Below, one piece after another: positions 13,141-26,373 of a DNA stretch of 64,000 bases. The notes beneath the pieces were generated by a model. It was not told the DNA's origin, ran no database searches, and saw nothing but the letters and a program-made list of their open reading frames with translations. The stretch's first letter is position 1; each line of letters opens with the position of its first letter. This stretch comes from Orientallactaga sibirica (lineage: Eukaryota; Chordata; Mammalia; Rodentia; Dipodidae). The position numbers and the translations under genes are program-made. Location: the NCBI GenBank assembly GCA_036365145.1, contig JAEOAD010000013.1, positions 42,969,001-43,033,000 of the forward strand. The letters run 5' to 3'.

Positions 13141-13790
13141 GACAAAATTCAATTATATAGGGGTCACTATTGAATACGTTGAATTTCAGGCTTGAAACAA
13201 AGTTGAAATGTTCTATTTCTTTAACAAAAACATTGAGTTGCAGAAGAGTGGCTGACTGTTCATAATATGTATTTTTAGTTAACATCAGTGCCTAAATTTA
13301 CTGTTATTGTTAAAATTTACAGAACGTTTTGCTCCCTTAGAATTGATTTTGGCTTAAAATATGTTGACAAGATTTCATGTATTTTTGACCACTATATATT
13401 CCTTTGCCTGTTTTCAGTTTCAGTTCCCCATTGACATATGCTTTTTATTTCATTTCAGCTATCCATTTGACTCCCATTAGATGAAGTAAGATGTGAGATT
13501 TTTAAGCACACTATTACTCTGATTGTGACACATATGTCTAGCTTATTTTATGAGGTTATAAAAATTAGGCTAACTCAGAAGGGCTAGAGAACTCAAGGAA
13601 ATTATGTCCTACCTACTTTCAAAAAAAAAAAAAAAAACTGCAAGAGGCAAGAGCCAAGCATCAATGTAAGGAGAACTTATATCAAGAAGCCATCTGAATC
13701 GAGACTCAAAGAGAAAACATAAACTAAAGGTGTGCACCATCATGCCTGGCAATTATTTTTTTAATAATATTTTATTTATTTATTAGAGTG
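13141..13790. other. Mostly unique intergenic DNA
   Basis: A mostly repeat-free, AT-rich stretch with an A run at 13621-13637 and a 3' B1 scrap at 13728-13750. I see no exon, pseudogene or RNA gene. Confidence 0.5.
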
Positions 13791-14195
13791 AGAAGGAGCT
13801 AGAAAGATGGCTTAGTAGTTAAGGCACATGCCTGTGAAGCCTAAGAACTCATGTTTGAATCTCCAAGTCCCACGTAAGCCAGATGCACAGTGATGCAAGC
13901 ACATAATGTCTCACATGTACACGGGCACATGCATCTGGGGTTTGTTTGCACTGGATGAATTTTTATGATATAAGGAGTTGTTCGGAATACACACACACAC
14001 AATTTATTTAAATTCTGACAGGTATTGCCATATTATCCTCTAAAGAATACCAGTTTACAGCCAGGTATGGTGACACATGTCTTTAATCCCAGCACTTGGG
14101 AGGCAGAGGTAGAAGGATTGCCATGAGTTCAAGGCCACTCTGAGACTACATAGTGAGTTTCAGGTCAGCCTGGGCTAGAGCAAAACCCTATCTGA

Positions 14196-14227
<32 letters not shown>

Positions 14228-14467
14228 AGGGAGGGAGGGAGGGAGGGAGGGAGGGAGGAAGAAAGAGGGAAGGAGGGAGGGAGGGAAGAAGTAAGGAACG
14301 AAGGAAGGAAGGAAGGAAAGAGAGAGGGAGAAAGAAAGAAGAAAAAGAAAGAAAGAAAGAAAGGGAGAGAGAGAGAAAGGAGGGAGGGAGGGAGGGAGGA
14401 AGGAGAAAAGAATAACAGTTTACACTTCTACCAGTGATGTTTAAGAGAGGCTATTTTTTTTTGTTGG

Positions 14468-14510
<43 letters not shown>

Positions 14511-15087
14511 TTTTTTTTGAGGTAGGGTCTCACTATAGCCCAAGCTGGCCTGGAATTCACTCTGTATTCTCAGGCTAGCCTCGAACTCATGATGATCCTT
14601 CTACTTCTGCCTCCTGAGTGCTGGGATTAAAGGCATGTGCCACCAGGCCCGGCGAGAGGCTATTTTTTTTTTTTTAATTTCTTTTGGTTTTTCAAGATAG
14701 GGTTTCACTCTAGCCTAGGCTGACCTGGAATTCACTATGTAGTCTCAGGGTGGCCTTGAACTCATGGGGATCCTCCTACCTCTGCCTCTTGAGTGCTGGG
14801 ATTAAAGAAGTGCACACCACACCTTTCTTTATATATATATAATTTTTTTTTTGACAATAATACTTTTTTTGGTGGGGGTTGAAGTAGAGTTTCAGTCTAG
14901 CCCAGGCTGACCTAGAATTTACTCTGTAGTCCCAGGCTGGCCTCAAACTCACAGCAATCTTGTACTTCTGCCTCTGGGATTAAAGGTATGCACCATCATA
15001 CTGGGCGCACGCGCCTTTAATCCCAGCACTCGGGAGGCAGAGGCTTAGGATCGCCAGACAGGCCACCCTTTCATAATTTTTGAAAAC

Positions 15088-15124
<37 letters not shown>

Positions 15125-15125
15125 A
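13791..15125. repeat. SINEs and microsatellites
   Basis: DIP 13793-13965 (+); short CA run near 13990; B1 14058-14195 (+) whose tail grows into a long purine tract (listed separately); TG repeat 14471-14508; B1 14515-14655, 14685-14823 and 14876-15003 (all -); a truncated, rearranged B1 15004-15080 (+); and an A run at about 15089-15122. Confidence 0.75.
14196..14412 (+). repeat. Polypurine tract (GAAA/GGGA)n
   Basis: About 215 bases of almost pure A and G, made of GAAA, GGGA and GGAA blocks, growing out of the tail of a sense B1. Long homopurine/homopyrimidine DNA can form triplexes; here it is most simply an expanded SINE tail. Confidence 0.9.
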
Positions 15126-17340
15126 CATCAGGGCTAGAGAGATAGCTTAGCAATTAAGGCATTTGCCTGCAAAGCCAAAGGCAGGTTCGATTCCCTAGGA
15201 CCGAGGTTAGCCAGATGCACAGAGGACACACATGTCTGGAGTTTGTTTGCAGTGGCTGGAGGCCCTGGTATACCCATTCTCTCTCTCTCTCTCTCTTTTT
15301 TTCTCTCTCTCTCCCTCTTTCTCTGGCATTTGCTACAGCAAGGGGCTCTAGTGTGCCAATTCACACGTGCAAATAAATTAATTTTTTGTTTGTTTTTTCT
15401 TTTCATGACAAATAAAAAATTTAAAAGAATGTCTGAGCTCAAGCACATGCTTTTAGTTCCAGCACATGGATGCTGAGGTAGGAGATCACTGGGTGTTAGA
15501 GGCCAGGCTAGTGCTAAAAAGTAAGTTCCAAGACAGCCTGATCAAGAGTGAAACCCAGCCAGGTGTGGTGGCACACGCCTTTAATCCCAGCACTTGGGAG
15601 GCAAAGGTAGGATCGCTGAGAGTTCGAGGCCACCCTGAGAGTACATAGTTAATTCCAGGTCAGCCTGGACCAGAGTGAAACCTTACCTTGCAAAACCAAA
15701 AAAAAAAAAAAGAGTGAAACCTTACCTTGAAAACAACAATGACAAAGTCTGAGTTGTAATGAATGCTTACCTGATTTCATGCATATTACTAATATCTTGA
15801 TTCATTGGATTTCTTAGATATTTTGGTTGCAACCAGATCAATGCAGATGTCTGATCTATTTAAATTTAATAAGAATCTCACTGTAAGTTCATATTATCAT
15901 TGTGGTTTTATATGTTGGTTTCTTAACAGATTTGTGAGTACTAGTTAATACTCCACCATGTAACTAGTGTTGGGATTAAAGGCGTGCACCACCACACCCA
16001 GCAAAAAATATTTTTATTTACTTATTTGAAACAGAAAGGGGGAAAGAGAATGAATGGTTGTACCAGGGCCCCTTGCTGGTGCAAATGAACTCCAGATTGA
16101 CATGCCATTTTGCTCATTTGGCTTTATGTGGGCACTGGGGAATTGAATCCAGACTGTCGGGTTTTGCAATCAAGCACTTTTTTTTTTTTTCCGAGGTAGT
16201 GTCTCACTCTAGCCCAGACTGAATTGGAATTTATTATGTAGTCTGAGGTTGGCCTCAAACTCATGGCAGTCCTCCTGCCTCTGCTTCCTGAGTGCTGGAA
16301 TTAAAGGGATGCGCCATCATGCCCAGCCAATCAAGCACCTTTAACTGATGAAACCATCTCCCAAGCCCCGTTTTGTTATTATTATTATTTTTTTTCGAGA
16401 TAGGGTTTCACTCTAGCCCAGGCTGACCTGGAATTGACTATGTAGTCTCAGGGTGGCCTCGAACTCTCGGCAATCCTCCTACCTCTGCCTCCCGAGTGCT
16501 GGGATTAAAGGCATGTGCCACCACACCCAGCCTGTTTTGTTAATTTTTTAAAACCATCTTACTGAGTTGTGTAGGCAGGTCTTGAACTGGTAACATTCTT
16601 ACTTCAGTCTCCTGTGTAGCTGAAATTATAGAACTGTAAGATCAGATCTGGCTGGAACACTTACTTTAAATTATCTATCATCTAGCCGGGTGTGGTGGCG
16701 CACGCCTTTAATCCCAGCACTCGGGAGGCAGAGGTAGGAGGATCGCCATGAGTTCAAGGCCACCCTGAGACTACATAGTTAATTCCAGGTCAGCCTGGGC
16801 CACAGTGAGACCATACCTCGAAAAAACAAAAAAAAAAAAAAAAATCTATTTATCTATCTATCTACCTATTATCATCATCATCTATGTACTGTGTATGTGT
16901 GTACTGTGGTGCTTGTGGGGGTCAGAGGACAACCTTGAGGTGCCTGTGCTCTTTTTCTACCTCCTTTGCAATAAGGTTTCTTGCCACTGTAAATGAATGC
17001 TAGTCTGGCAGGTGCAAGAATTTATATTCTCCTGGCTCTGCCTCCTATTGTTAGGAGTATTGGGATCACAGATGCAGGTACCTCTTTGCATCTGGCTTTA
17101 TGTGGGTGCTGGGGAAGATCAAACTTGGGTTGACAGGCTTTGCAAGAAAGTGCCTATAACTGGTGAGCCATCTCCCCAGCCCTCAAACACTTACCTTTGA
17201 AGCCTTAAGCCACCATGTAAGAAGTCTCACTACCCTAGACAATCATGTTAGAGATATCACATGTATGCATGCATTGCAATGACATCCCCAGCTGAGTGAC
17301 CAGTCAACAACTATCAATTTAGCAACATAGTCAAATATAT
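15126..17340. repeat. SINE cluster with nested insertions
   Basis: DIP 15130-15390 (+); B1 15557-15700 (+); B1 scrap 15970-16002; an old DIP 16010-16165 (-) continuing at 16328-16370 after a nested B1 (16185-16327, -); B1 16390-16532 (-); B1 16685-16825 (+); TCTA repeat 16845-16868; a rodent repeat fragment 16880-16990 with GGTCAGAGGACAACCTTGAG; and an older DIP-like end 17055-17183 (-) with GGTGAGCCATCTCCCCAGCC. The unique stretch 15720-15965 holds no gene. Confidence 0.7.
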
Positions 17341-18993
17341 TCTTTAAAAAAATCACATATGGCCGGCCATGGTGACACATGCCTTTAATCCCAGCACTCG
17401 GGAGGCAGAGGTAGGAGGATTACTGTGAGTTCAAGGCCACCCTGAGACTACATAGTGAATTCCAGGTCAGCCTGAGCTAGAATGAGACCCTACCTCAAAA
17501 AAAAAGGGGGGGGCTGGAGAGATGGCTTAGCGGTTAAGGCGCCTACCTGCCAAGCCTAAGAACACCCACTGGATTCTCCAGGTCCCACTTTAGCCAGACG
17601 CAGTCATGTAAGGGCGCAATGCCGCACTTGCCCATAAGGGGGTGTATGCACCTGGAATTTGTTCACAGAGGCTGAGAGGCTGTTGCCACACCCTCTCTCT
17701 CTCTGTTTCTCTCTCTCTCTCTCTCTCTTTTTTTTTTTTTGGTTTTGCGAGGTAGGGTCTCACTCTGGTCCAGGCTGACCTGGAGTTAACTATGTAGTCT
17801 CAGGGTGGCCTCGAACTCTCGGCGATCCTCCTACCTCTGCCTCCCAAGTGCTGGGATTAAAGGCGTGTGTCACCACGCCTGGCTCTCTGTTTCTCTTTTT
17901 AAAAATCACATATAGGCTGGAGAGATGGCTTAGCAGTTAAGGCACTTGCCTGCAAAGCCAAAGGACCTAGGTTCAATTCCCTAGCTCCCACGTAAGCCAG
18001 ATGCGCAAGGGGTACATGTATCTGGAGGTCGTTTGCAGTGGCTAGAGGCCCTGGCATACCCATTCTCTCTCTCTTCTCTCTCTCTCTATCTCTGCTTGCA
18101 AATAAAAAAATAAAATAAATAAATCACCACATATTAGCCAGACATGGTGGTACATGCCTTTAATCCCAGCACTCGGGAGGCTGAGGTGGGAGGATCACTG
18201 TGAGTTTGAGGCCAACCTGAGACTACATAGTGAATTCCAGGTCAGCCTAGGCTAGAGGAGGAAGACTCTACCTTGATAAAACAAAAATCACATATGTAGG
18301 GATTGAGTGGTAACACATGACACTACTAGCCCTTGGGAGGTGGAGGTAGAAGAATTAGCAGTCCAAGGTTACCCTTGGTGACATTGATGAATTCTAGTTG
18401 CTAGATCTCCCCAGATTGTGTCTTCATGTGCCTCCTTAAAAATTCATATCTTAAGCTGGGTGTGGTGGCACACGCCTTTAAACTGTATCTCAAAAAACAA
18501 AAACAAAAACAAAAAATCATATCTTGCTGTTCAATGTCTTTTTTTGGAGGGGGGGTTCGAGGTAAAGTTTCACCGTAGCTCAGGCTGACTTGGAATTCAC
18601 TATGTATTCTCAGGGTGGCCTTGAACTCATGACAATCCTCCTACCTCTGTCTCCCAAAGTGCTGGGATTAAAGACGTGTGCCACCTCGCCGAGCTTGTTC
18701 AGTGTCTTTTAACTGTTTATCTTTATTCCCACTGATATTAGCTTTTGTACTTTTAAAAAAACATTTATTTTATTTTAATTATTTATTTGAGAGAGAGAAA
18801 GAGAGAGGGAGAAGAGGCAGATAGGGAATGGGTGCACCAGAGCCTCTAGCCACTGCAAAAGAACTCCAGATACATGTGCCACCTTGTGCACCTGGTTTAC
18901 ATGGGTACTGGGGAATTGAACCTGGGTCCTTAGGCTTCATAGGAAGTGCCTTAACCACTAAGCCATCTCCTCAGCCACAAATCAATCTCTCTC

Positions 18994-19047
<54 letters not shown>

Positions 19048-19814
19048 GTTTTGTTTTGTTTTGATTTTTTTTTTTTTTTTTTTTTTTGGTTTTTCGAGGT
19101 AGGGTCTCACTCTGGTCCAGGTTGGCCTGGAATTAACTATGTAGTCTCAGGGTAGCCTCGAACTCACAGCGATCCTCCTACCTCTGCCTCCCGAGTGCTG
19201 GGATTAAAGGCGTGCACCACCACACCCGGCTCTTGTTTTGTTTTTTGAAGTAGGGTTTTGCTCTAACACAGGCTGACCTGTAATTCATTATGTAGTCTTT
19301 GCTCTAACACAGGCTGACCTGTAATTCATTATGTAGTCTCAGGGTGGCCTCAGACTCATGGCAATCCTCCTACCTCTGCCTCCCAAGTGCTGGGATTAAA
19401 GGCATGTGTCACCATGTCCAGCTCTCCAAATCAATATTTTTTTGAAAATATTTTTGTTTATTTAAGGGAGAGAGTTTGGATGTTCTAGAGCCTCCTGCTA
19501 CTACACTTCAATTGCAGACACATGAGACACTTACTTTGTGCATCTGGCTTTACATGGGTACTGGGGAATCAAATCCAGACAGTCAGCCTTTACAAGTAAG
19601 TGCCTTTAACCACTGAGAAAATTCTCCATTCCCTCACTTATCCCCCTTGACCTAATCTTGAACTTTTGCCCCCACACTGACTATAGAATTCACTATGTAG
19701 TCTCGGGCTGGCCTCAAACTCACGGAGATCTACCTCAGCCTCCCAAGTGCTGGGATTAAAGGCATGAGCCACCATGCCCAATTGCCCATAGTCTTTATAC
19801 CTTAAAAAGTTTTG
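17341..19814. repeat. SINE cluster before the tandem duplication
   Basis: B1 17358-17505 (+); long-type DIP 17513-17735 (+) followed at once by B1 17740-17885 (-), with more CT sequence after it, suggesting a nested insertion; DIP 17912-18120 (+); B1 18136-18285 (+); B1 scrap 18455-18500 (+); B1 18555-18696 (-); DIP 18770-18980 (-); TA/TG repeat 18993-19046; B1 19090-19230 (-); B1 19245-19425 (-) containing an exact 41-bp internal tandem duplication; an old DIP 19445-19630 (-); B1 19675-19783 (-). Confidence 0.7.
19257..19338 (-). repeat. 41-bp exact internal duplication in a B1
   Basis: Bases 19257-19297 and 19298-19338 are identical and abut (both run from TTTGCTCTAACACAGG to TTATGTAGTC). 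They lie in the right-hand part of an antisense B1, lengthening it by 41 bp. A recent local slippage or repair event is the likely cause. Confidence 0.9.
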
Positions 19815-22800
19815 AAATTATCAGCATATATTTTCAGATATACAAAAATTCATAATTTTATGTGACAATTTGAAAATTAATTTTGTTTTTCTGTGAGTCT
19901 TTCTGTGTAAGTCAAGCTGCCCTTGAACTAACTCTCCTCCCTCCTTCTCCAAATGCTGAGACTAAAGTGTGTGCCACCATGCTAGGATTTAAAAAATAAT
20001 TTTGAAGCCGGGCGTGGTGGCGCACGCCTTTAATCCCAGCACTCGGGAGGCAGAGGTAGGAGGATCGCCGTGAGTTCGAGGCCACCCTGAGACTACATAG
20101 TTAATTCCAGGTCAGCCTGGGCCAGAGTGAGACCCTACCTCGAAAAACCAAAAAAAAAAAATAATAATAATAATTTTGTGGGGCTTGAAAGATGGCTTAG
20201 TGGTTAAGGTACTTGCCTGCAAAGCCTAAGGACTCAGGTTCACGTTCCCAGAACCCACATAAGCCAGATGCTCATGTTGGCACTTTTAAGTCTGGAATTT
20301 GTTTGCAGTGGCTAGAGGCCCTGGTGTGCCCATTCTCTCTCTCTCTTTCTCTCTCTCTCTCAACAAGTAATACATGAATTAAAAACAAAATATTAGAGCC
20401 GGGCGTGGTGGTGCATGCCTTTAATCCCAGCATTCGGGAGGCAAAGGTAGGAGGATCGCCGTGAGTTTGAGGCCACCCTGAGATTACATAGAGAATTCCA
20501 GGTCAGCCTGGGCTAGAGTGAGACCCTACCTTGAAAAACCGAAAAATGAAAAAAACAAAAATAAATAAAAAAAATAAAATATTAGAAGCCGGGCATGGTG
20601 GCGCACACTTTTAATCCCAACACTTGGGAGGCAGAGATAGGAGGATTGCCATGAGTTCGAGGACACCCTGAGACTACATAATGAATTCCAGGTCAGCCTG
20701 AGCTAGAGTGAGACCCTACCTAGAAAAACCAAAATAAAATAAAATAAAATAAAATATTAGGGCTGGAGGGATGGCTTAGCGCTTAAGGCACTTGCCTGCA
20801 AAGCCAAAGGACCCAGGTTCGATTCCTCATGCCCCACATAAGCCAGATGTACAAGGTGGTGCATGCATCTGGAATTCATTTGTTGGAGGCCCTGGCGTGC
20901 CCATTCTCTCTGTTTCTCTCTCTCTCATTGCCAGGCACAGGGGCGCATGCCTTTAATTCCAGCATTTGGGTGGCAGAGGTAGGAGAATTGCTGTGATTTC
21001 CGAGGCCAGCCTGAGATAGCATAGTGAATTCCAGGTCAGATTGAGCTAAAGTGAGACTCTGCCTTGGAAAACAAAAAAACAAGCCAACAAAAAAAGTCAG
21101 GCTGGAGAGATGGCTTAGCAGTTAAGGTGTTTAAAAAATATTTTAAAATGGGCTGGAGAGATGGTTTGGCGGTTAAGGCGCCTGCCTGCCAAGCCTAAGA
21201 ACGCCGGTTCCAATCTCCAGGTCCCACAGTTAGCCAGACGCAAAAAGTGATGCAAGGGCACAATGCTGCACTTGCCTACCAGGGGGCACACGCGTCCGGA
21301 ATTCATTCACAGTGGCTGAGAGGCCGCTGGTATGCCCATTCTCTCTCTCTCTCAAATAAAAAAAAATAAGATATTAAAAAAAAATTTTTTTTTTTTGTTT
21401 TTCAAGGTAGGGTCTCACTCTGGCCCAGGCTGACCTGGAATTCACTCTGTAATCTCAGGGTGCCCTTGAACTCATGGTTATCCTGCTACCTCTGCCTTCC
21501 GTGTGCTGGGATTAAAGGCATACGCCACCACGCCTGGCTTAAAAATACTAATTTTATGTTTGAATAATTTACATTTCTTTTGCATACACATTTTGATTTG
21601 CTGCCCTTTTGCAAATTATTGCAATGTGCTGCATTATTATTTGGTATGTAGAGAGGTTCATCAAATCTTAATCTTCAGCCTGCAGAATTACTTGGAAACA
21701 ATATGTGCCAGATATGTCATGTATAGATCACTCTTTCACAAGGCAGCAAGCCACTTCACATGCCCAAATCCTTTCCTTTCTGGAAAAGATGCATCGTGTC
21801 AGCATGGTTACCATGTGTGGTAATTGATAATGTCTGTGCCACATGGCTTGCTTCTACTCTTGTCCATCACAGCTATTCTACCACCTATGATTACCATATG
21901 TTACTGCACGCTAGGTTAATGGAATCATTTCCATCTTTCCTTCTAGTCACAAATGTTATCATGGCTCAGTTCCATCAACTCAACCACGAAGAAAGTATTT
22001 AGCACTATCTAAGCATGGAAAACACCTTTGTGAAGAGTTTTATCAGTTGCCTGTTACATTTTTATTTGAAAAGCAACTGTTTTGCTTTTTGTTTGTTTTG
22101 TTTTGCTTTTAATGAGTTCTCTAGACTGAGGAATGAGCACCTGCTGACCTGTCTAGGACATGTTCTGCCTCATCCTTAATTCTTGCTTATATTCGTTATA
22201 AGTACATACGTAAGGGTGATTTAAAATTGGGTGATAATAAATGTAAAACTGTACCAATGAGAAGCAATTTCTGTTTTTGTAAAATGAAAACCAGTAGCAA
22301 ACTATTGAGTGGATTTTTTAATAGAGTCAGTGCACTAGAGGAGTCATTCATTATAGAACATGCCATATGCCAGCCATTTACAGCACCATCATCAAATTAC
22401 CATCAACTTCTGTCCTCTTCGTGTTTTGCAAGGCTGTCCAAAGTCCAAAAATAGTTTTGGTTGATCAAAGAATTATAGTAGATAAAAAGAAAGATAAGAT
22501 TGTAAAAATATATATATATTTAAGACATTATAACCTATTTGCAGGACTTATTTGCCCTTTAAACTACTAAAGTTTAATGCATATGGGCTTGCTATTACTT
22601 GAAATGAATTTTAATTTTAACAGCTTTGGCTTGTTGTTACAATATGAGTATATTAGCCAGCAATAGGAAAGAAATAAAAAATTATTATAGCAGTAATGTT
22701 TTTGGCAGCAAATAGAGATAATATAAAATTATACTTATTGATCTGAGAAGTAGGAGAGGAATTTCCTATCTGGAAACATTTCTGTCTCCTTTGGGCTGTC

Positions 22801-23095
22801 AGGTATTCTGTTGCTTCCTGCTAGTCATTGTAATAACACAAATTAACATTTCAAACCACTTACATATTATCTTTCAATTTTTTAAATATCAAAGAATAAT
22901 ACATTTTACATGTTTATTTAACATTCATTAAGCCTAGCCTTAAACATTTGGAAAGCATTGACTTAGCTGGGCGTGGTGGCACACGCCTTTAGTCCCAGCA
23001 CTCAGGAAGCAGAGGTAGTTCCAGGCCACCTTGAGAATACAGAGTGAATTCCAGGTCAGCCTGGGCTAGAGTGAGACCTTACCTCGAAAAACAAA
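19815..23095 (+). repeat. Tandem duplication, copy 1 (3281 bp)
   Basis: This block is repeated immediately downstream (23096-26373). It holds an old B1 (about 19865-19990, -), B1 20005-20150 (+), DIP 20182-20360 (+), B1 20398-20545, 20588-20735 and 20930-21075 (+), DIP 20760-20925 (+) and a DIP scrap 21101-21140, a long-type DIP 21151-21362 (+), B1 21395-21540 (-), a repeat-free core 21541-22960 with no gene, and a B1 (22967-23095, +). The last B1 lacks its downstream target-site copy because the junction lies in its A-rich tail. Confidence 0.97.
21276..21289 (+). promoter_or_regulatory. CTCF-like motif in long DIP SINE
   Basis: CTACCAGGGGGCAC differs at two places from the CTCF core CCACCAGGGGGCGC. 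The same motif is present in the duplicated copy at 24551-24564. Confidence 0.35.
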
Positions 23096-26000
23096 AAATT
23101 ATCAGCATATATTTTCAGATATACAAAAATTCATAATTTTATGTGACAATTTGAAAATTAATTTTGTTTTTCTGTGAGTCTTTCTGTGTAAGTCAAGCTG
23201 CCCTTGAACTAACTCTCCTCCCTCCTTCTCCAAATGCTGAGACTAAAGTGTGTGCCACCATGCTAGGATTTAAAAAATAATTTTGAAGCCGGGCGTGGTG
23301 GCGCACGCCTTTAATCCCAGCACTCGGGAGGCAGAGGTAGGAGGATCGCCGTGAGTTCGAGGCCACCCTGAGACTACATAGTTAATTCCAGGTCAGCCTG
23401 GGCCAGAGTGAGACCCTACCTCGAAAAACCAAAAAAAAAAAATAATAATAATAATTTTGTGGGGCTTGAAAGATGGCTTAGTGGTTAAGGTACTTGCCTG
23501 CAAAGCCTAAGGACTCAGGTTCACGTTCCCAGAACCCACATAAGCCAGATGCTCATGTTGGCACTTTTAAGTCTGGAATTTGTTTGCAGTGGCTAGAGGC
23601 CCTGGTGTGCCCATTCTCTCTCTCTCTTTCTCTCTCTCTCTCAACAAGTAATACATGAATTAAAAACAAAATATTAGAGCCGGGCGTGGTGGTGCATGCC
23701 TTTAATCCCAGCATTCGGGAGGCAAAGGTAGGAGGATCGCCGTGAGTTTGAGGCCACCCTGAGATTACATAGAGAATTCCAGGTCAGCCTGGGCTAGAGT
23801 GAGACCCTACCTTGAAAAACCGAAAAATGAAAAAAACAAAAATAAATAAAAAAAATAAAATATTAGAAGCCGGGCATGGTGGCGCACACTTTTAATCCCA
23901 ACACTTGGGAGGCAGAGATAGGAGGATTGCCATGAGTTCGAGGACACCCTGAGACTACATAATGAATTCCAGGTCAGCCTGAGCTAGAGTGAGACCCTAC
24001 CTAGAAAAACCAAAATAAAATAAAATAAAATATTAGGGCTGGAGGGATGGCTTAGCGCTTAAGGCACTTGCCTGCAAAGCCAAAGGACCCAGGTTCGATT
24101 CCTCATGCCCCACATAAGCCAGATGTACAAGGTGGTGCATGCATCTGGAATTCATTTGTTGGAGGCCCTGGCGTGCCCATTCTCTCTGTTTCTCTCTCTC
24201 TCATTGCCAGGCACAGGGGCGCATGCCTTTAATTCCAGCATTTGGGTGGCAGAGGTAGGAGAATTGCTGTGATTTCGAGGCCAGCCTGAGATAGCATAGT
24301 GAATTCCAGGTCAGATTGAGCTAAAGTGAGACTCTGCCTTGGAAAACAAAAAAACAAGCCAACAAAAAAAGTCAGGCTGGAGAGATGGCTTAGCAGTTAA
24401 GGTGTTTAAAAAATATTTTAAAATGGGCTGGAGAGATGGTTTGGCGGTTAAGGCGCCTGCCTGCCAAGCCTAAGAACGCCGGTTCCAATCTCCAGGTCCC
24501 ACAGTTAGCCAGACGCAAAAAGTGATGCAAGGGCACAATGCTGCACTTGCCTACCAGGGGGCACACGCGTCCGGAATTCATTCACAGTGGCTGAGAGGCC
24601 GCTGGTATGCCCATTCTCTCTCTCTCTCAAATAAAAAAAAATAAGATATTAAAAAAATTTTTTTTTTTGTTTTTCAAGGTAGGGTCTCACTCTGGCCCAG
24701 GCTGACCTGGAATTCACTCTGTAATCTCAGGGTGCCCTTGAACTCATGGTTATCCTGCTACCTCTGCCTTCCGTGTGCTGGGATTAAAGGCATACGCCAC
24801 CACGCCTGGCTTAAAAATACTAATTTTATGTTTGAATAATTTACATTTCTTTTGCATACACATTTTGATTTGCTGCCCTTTTGCAAATTATTGCAATGTG
24901 CTGCATTATTATTTGGTATGTAGAGAGGTTCATCAAATCTTAATCTTCAGCCTGCAGAATTACTTGGAAACAATATGTGCCAGATATGTCATGTATAGAT
25001 CACTCTTTCACAAGGCAGCAAGCCACTTCACATGCCCAAATCCTTTCCTTTCTGGAAAAGATGCATCGTGTCAGCATGGTTACCATGTGTGGTAATTGAT
25101 AATGTCTGTGCCACATGGCTTGCTTCTACTCTTGTCCATCACAGCTATTCTACCACCTATGATTACCATATGTTACTGCACGCTAGGTTAATGGAATCAT
25201 TTCCATCTTTCCTTCTAGTCACAAATGTTATCATGGCTCAGTTCCATCAACTCAACCACGAAGAAAGTATTTAGCACTATCTAAGCATGGAAAACACCTT
25301 TGTGAAGAGTTTTATCAGTTGCCTGTTACATTTTTATTTGAAAAGCAACTGTTTTGCTTTTTGTTTGTTTTTGTTTTGCTTTTAATGAGTTCTCTAGACT
25401 GAGGAATGAGCACCTGCTGACCTGTCTAGGACATGTTCTGCCTCATCCTTAATTCTTGCTTATATTCGTTATAAGTACATACGTAAGGGTGATTTAAAAT
25501 TGGGTGATAATAAATGTAAAACTGTACCAATGAGAAGCAATTTCTGTTTTTTGTAAAATGAAAACCAGTAGCAAACTATTGAGTGGATTTTTTTAATAGA
25601 GTCAGTGCACTAGAGGAGTCATTCATTATAGAACATGCCATATGCCAGCCATTTACAGCACCATCATCAAATTACCATCAACTTCTGTCCTCTTCGTGTT
25701 TTGCAAGGCTGTCCAAAGTCCAAAAATAGTTTTGGTTGATCAAAGAATTATAGTAGATAAAAAGAAAGATAAGATTGTAAAAAAATATATATATATTTAA
25801 GACATTATAACCTATTTGCAGGACTTATTTGCCCTTTAAACTACTAAAGTTTAATGCATATGGGCTTGCTATTACTTGAAATGAATTTTAATTTTAACAG
25901 CTTTGGCTTGTTGTTACAATATGAGTATATTAGCCAGCAATAGGAAAGAAATAAAAAATTATTATAGCAGTAATGTTTTTGGCAGCAAATAGAGATAATA

Positions 26001-26373
26001 TAAAATTATACTTATTGATCTGAGAAGTAGGAGAGGAATTTCCTATCTGGAAACATTTCTGTCTCCTTTGGGCTGTCAGGTATTCTGTTGCTTCCTGCTA
26101 GTCATTGTAATAACACAAATTAACATTTCAAACCACTTACATATTATCTTTCAATTTTTTAAATATCAAAGAATAATACATTTTACATGTTTATTTAACA
26201 TTCATTAAGCCTAGCCTTAAACATTTGGAAAAGCATTGACTTAGCTGGGCGTGGTGGCACACGCCTTTAGTCCCAGCACTCAGGAAGCAGAGGTAGTTCC
26301 AGGCCACCTTGAGAATACAGAGTGAATTCCAGGTCAGCCTGGGCTAGAGTGAGACCTTACCTCGAAAAACAAA
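23096..26373 (+). repeat. Tandem duplication, copy 2 (3278 bp)
   Basis: Same order and sequence as copy 1, offset 3281 at the start and 3278 at the end. Every difference I saw is a length change in a homopolymer or short repeat (for example one AAAAT unit fewer, C versus CC in ATTTCGAGG, T and A run changes); I saw no base substitution. Its last B1 keeps a full tail and the matching target-site copy (CATTGACTTA at about 26233 and again at 26388), so copy 2's right edge is the ancestral one. Confidence 0.97.

Noticed and set aside
21503..22002. 106- and 80-codon frames, repeated at 24775-25274
   Set aside because: They recur only because of the tandem duplication, start in B1 sequence and show no protein-like features.
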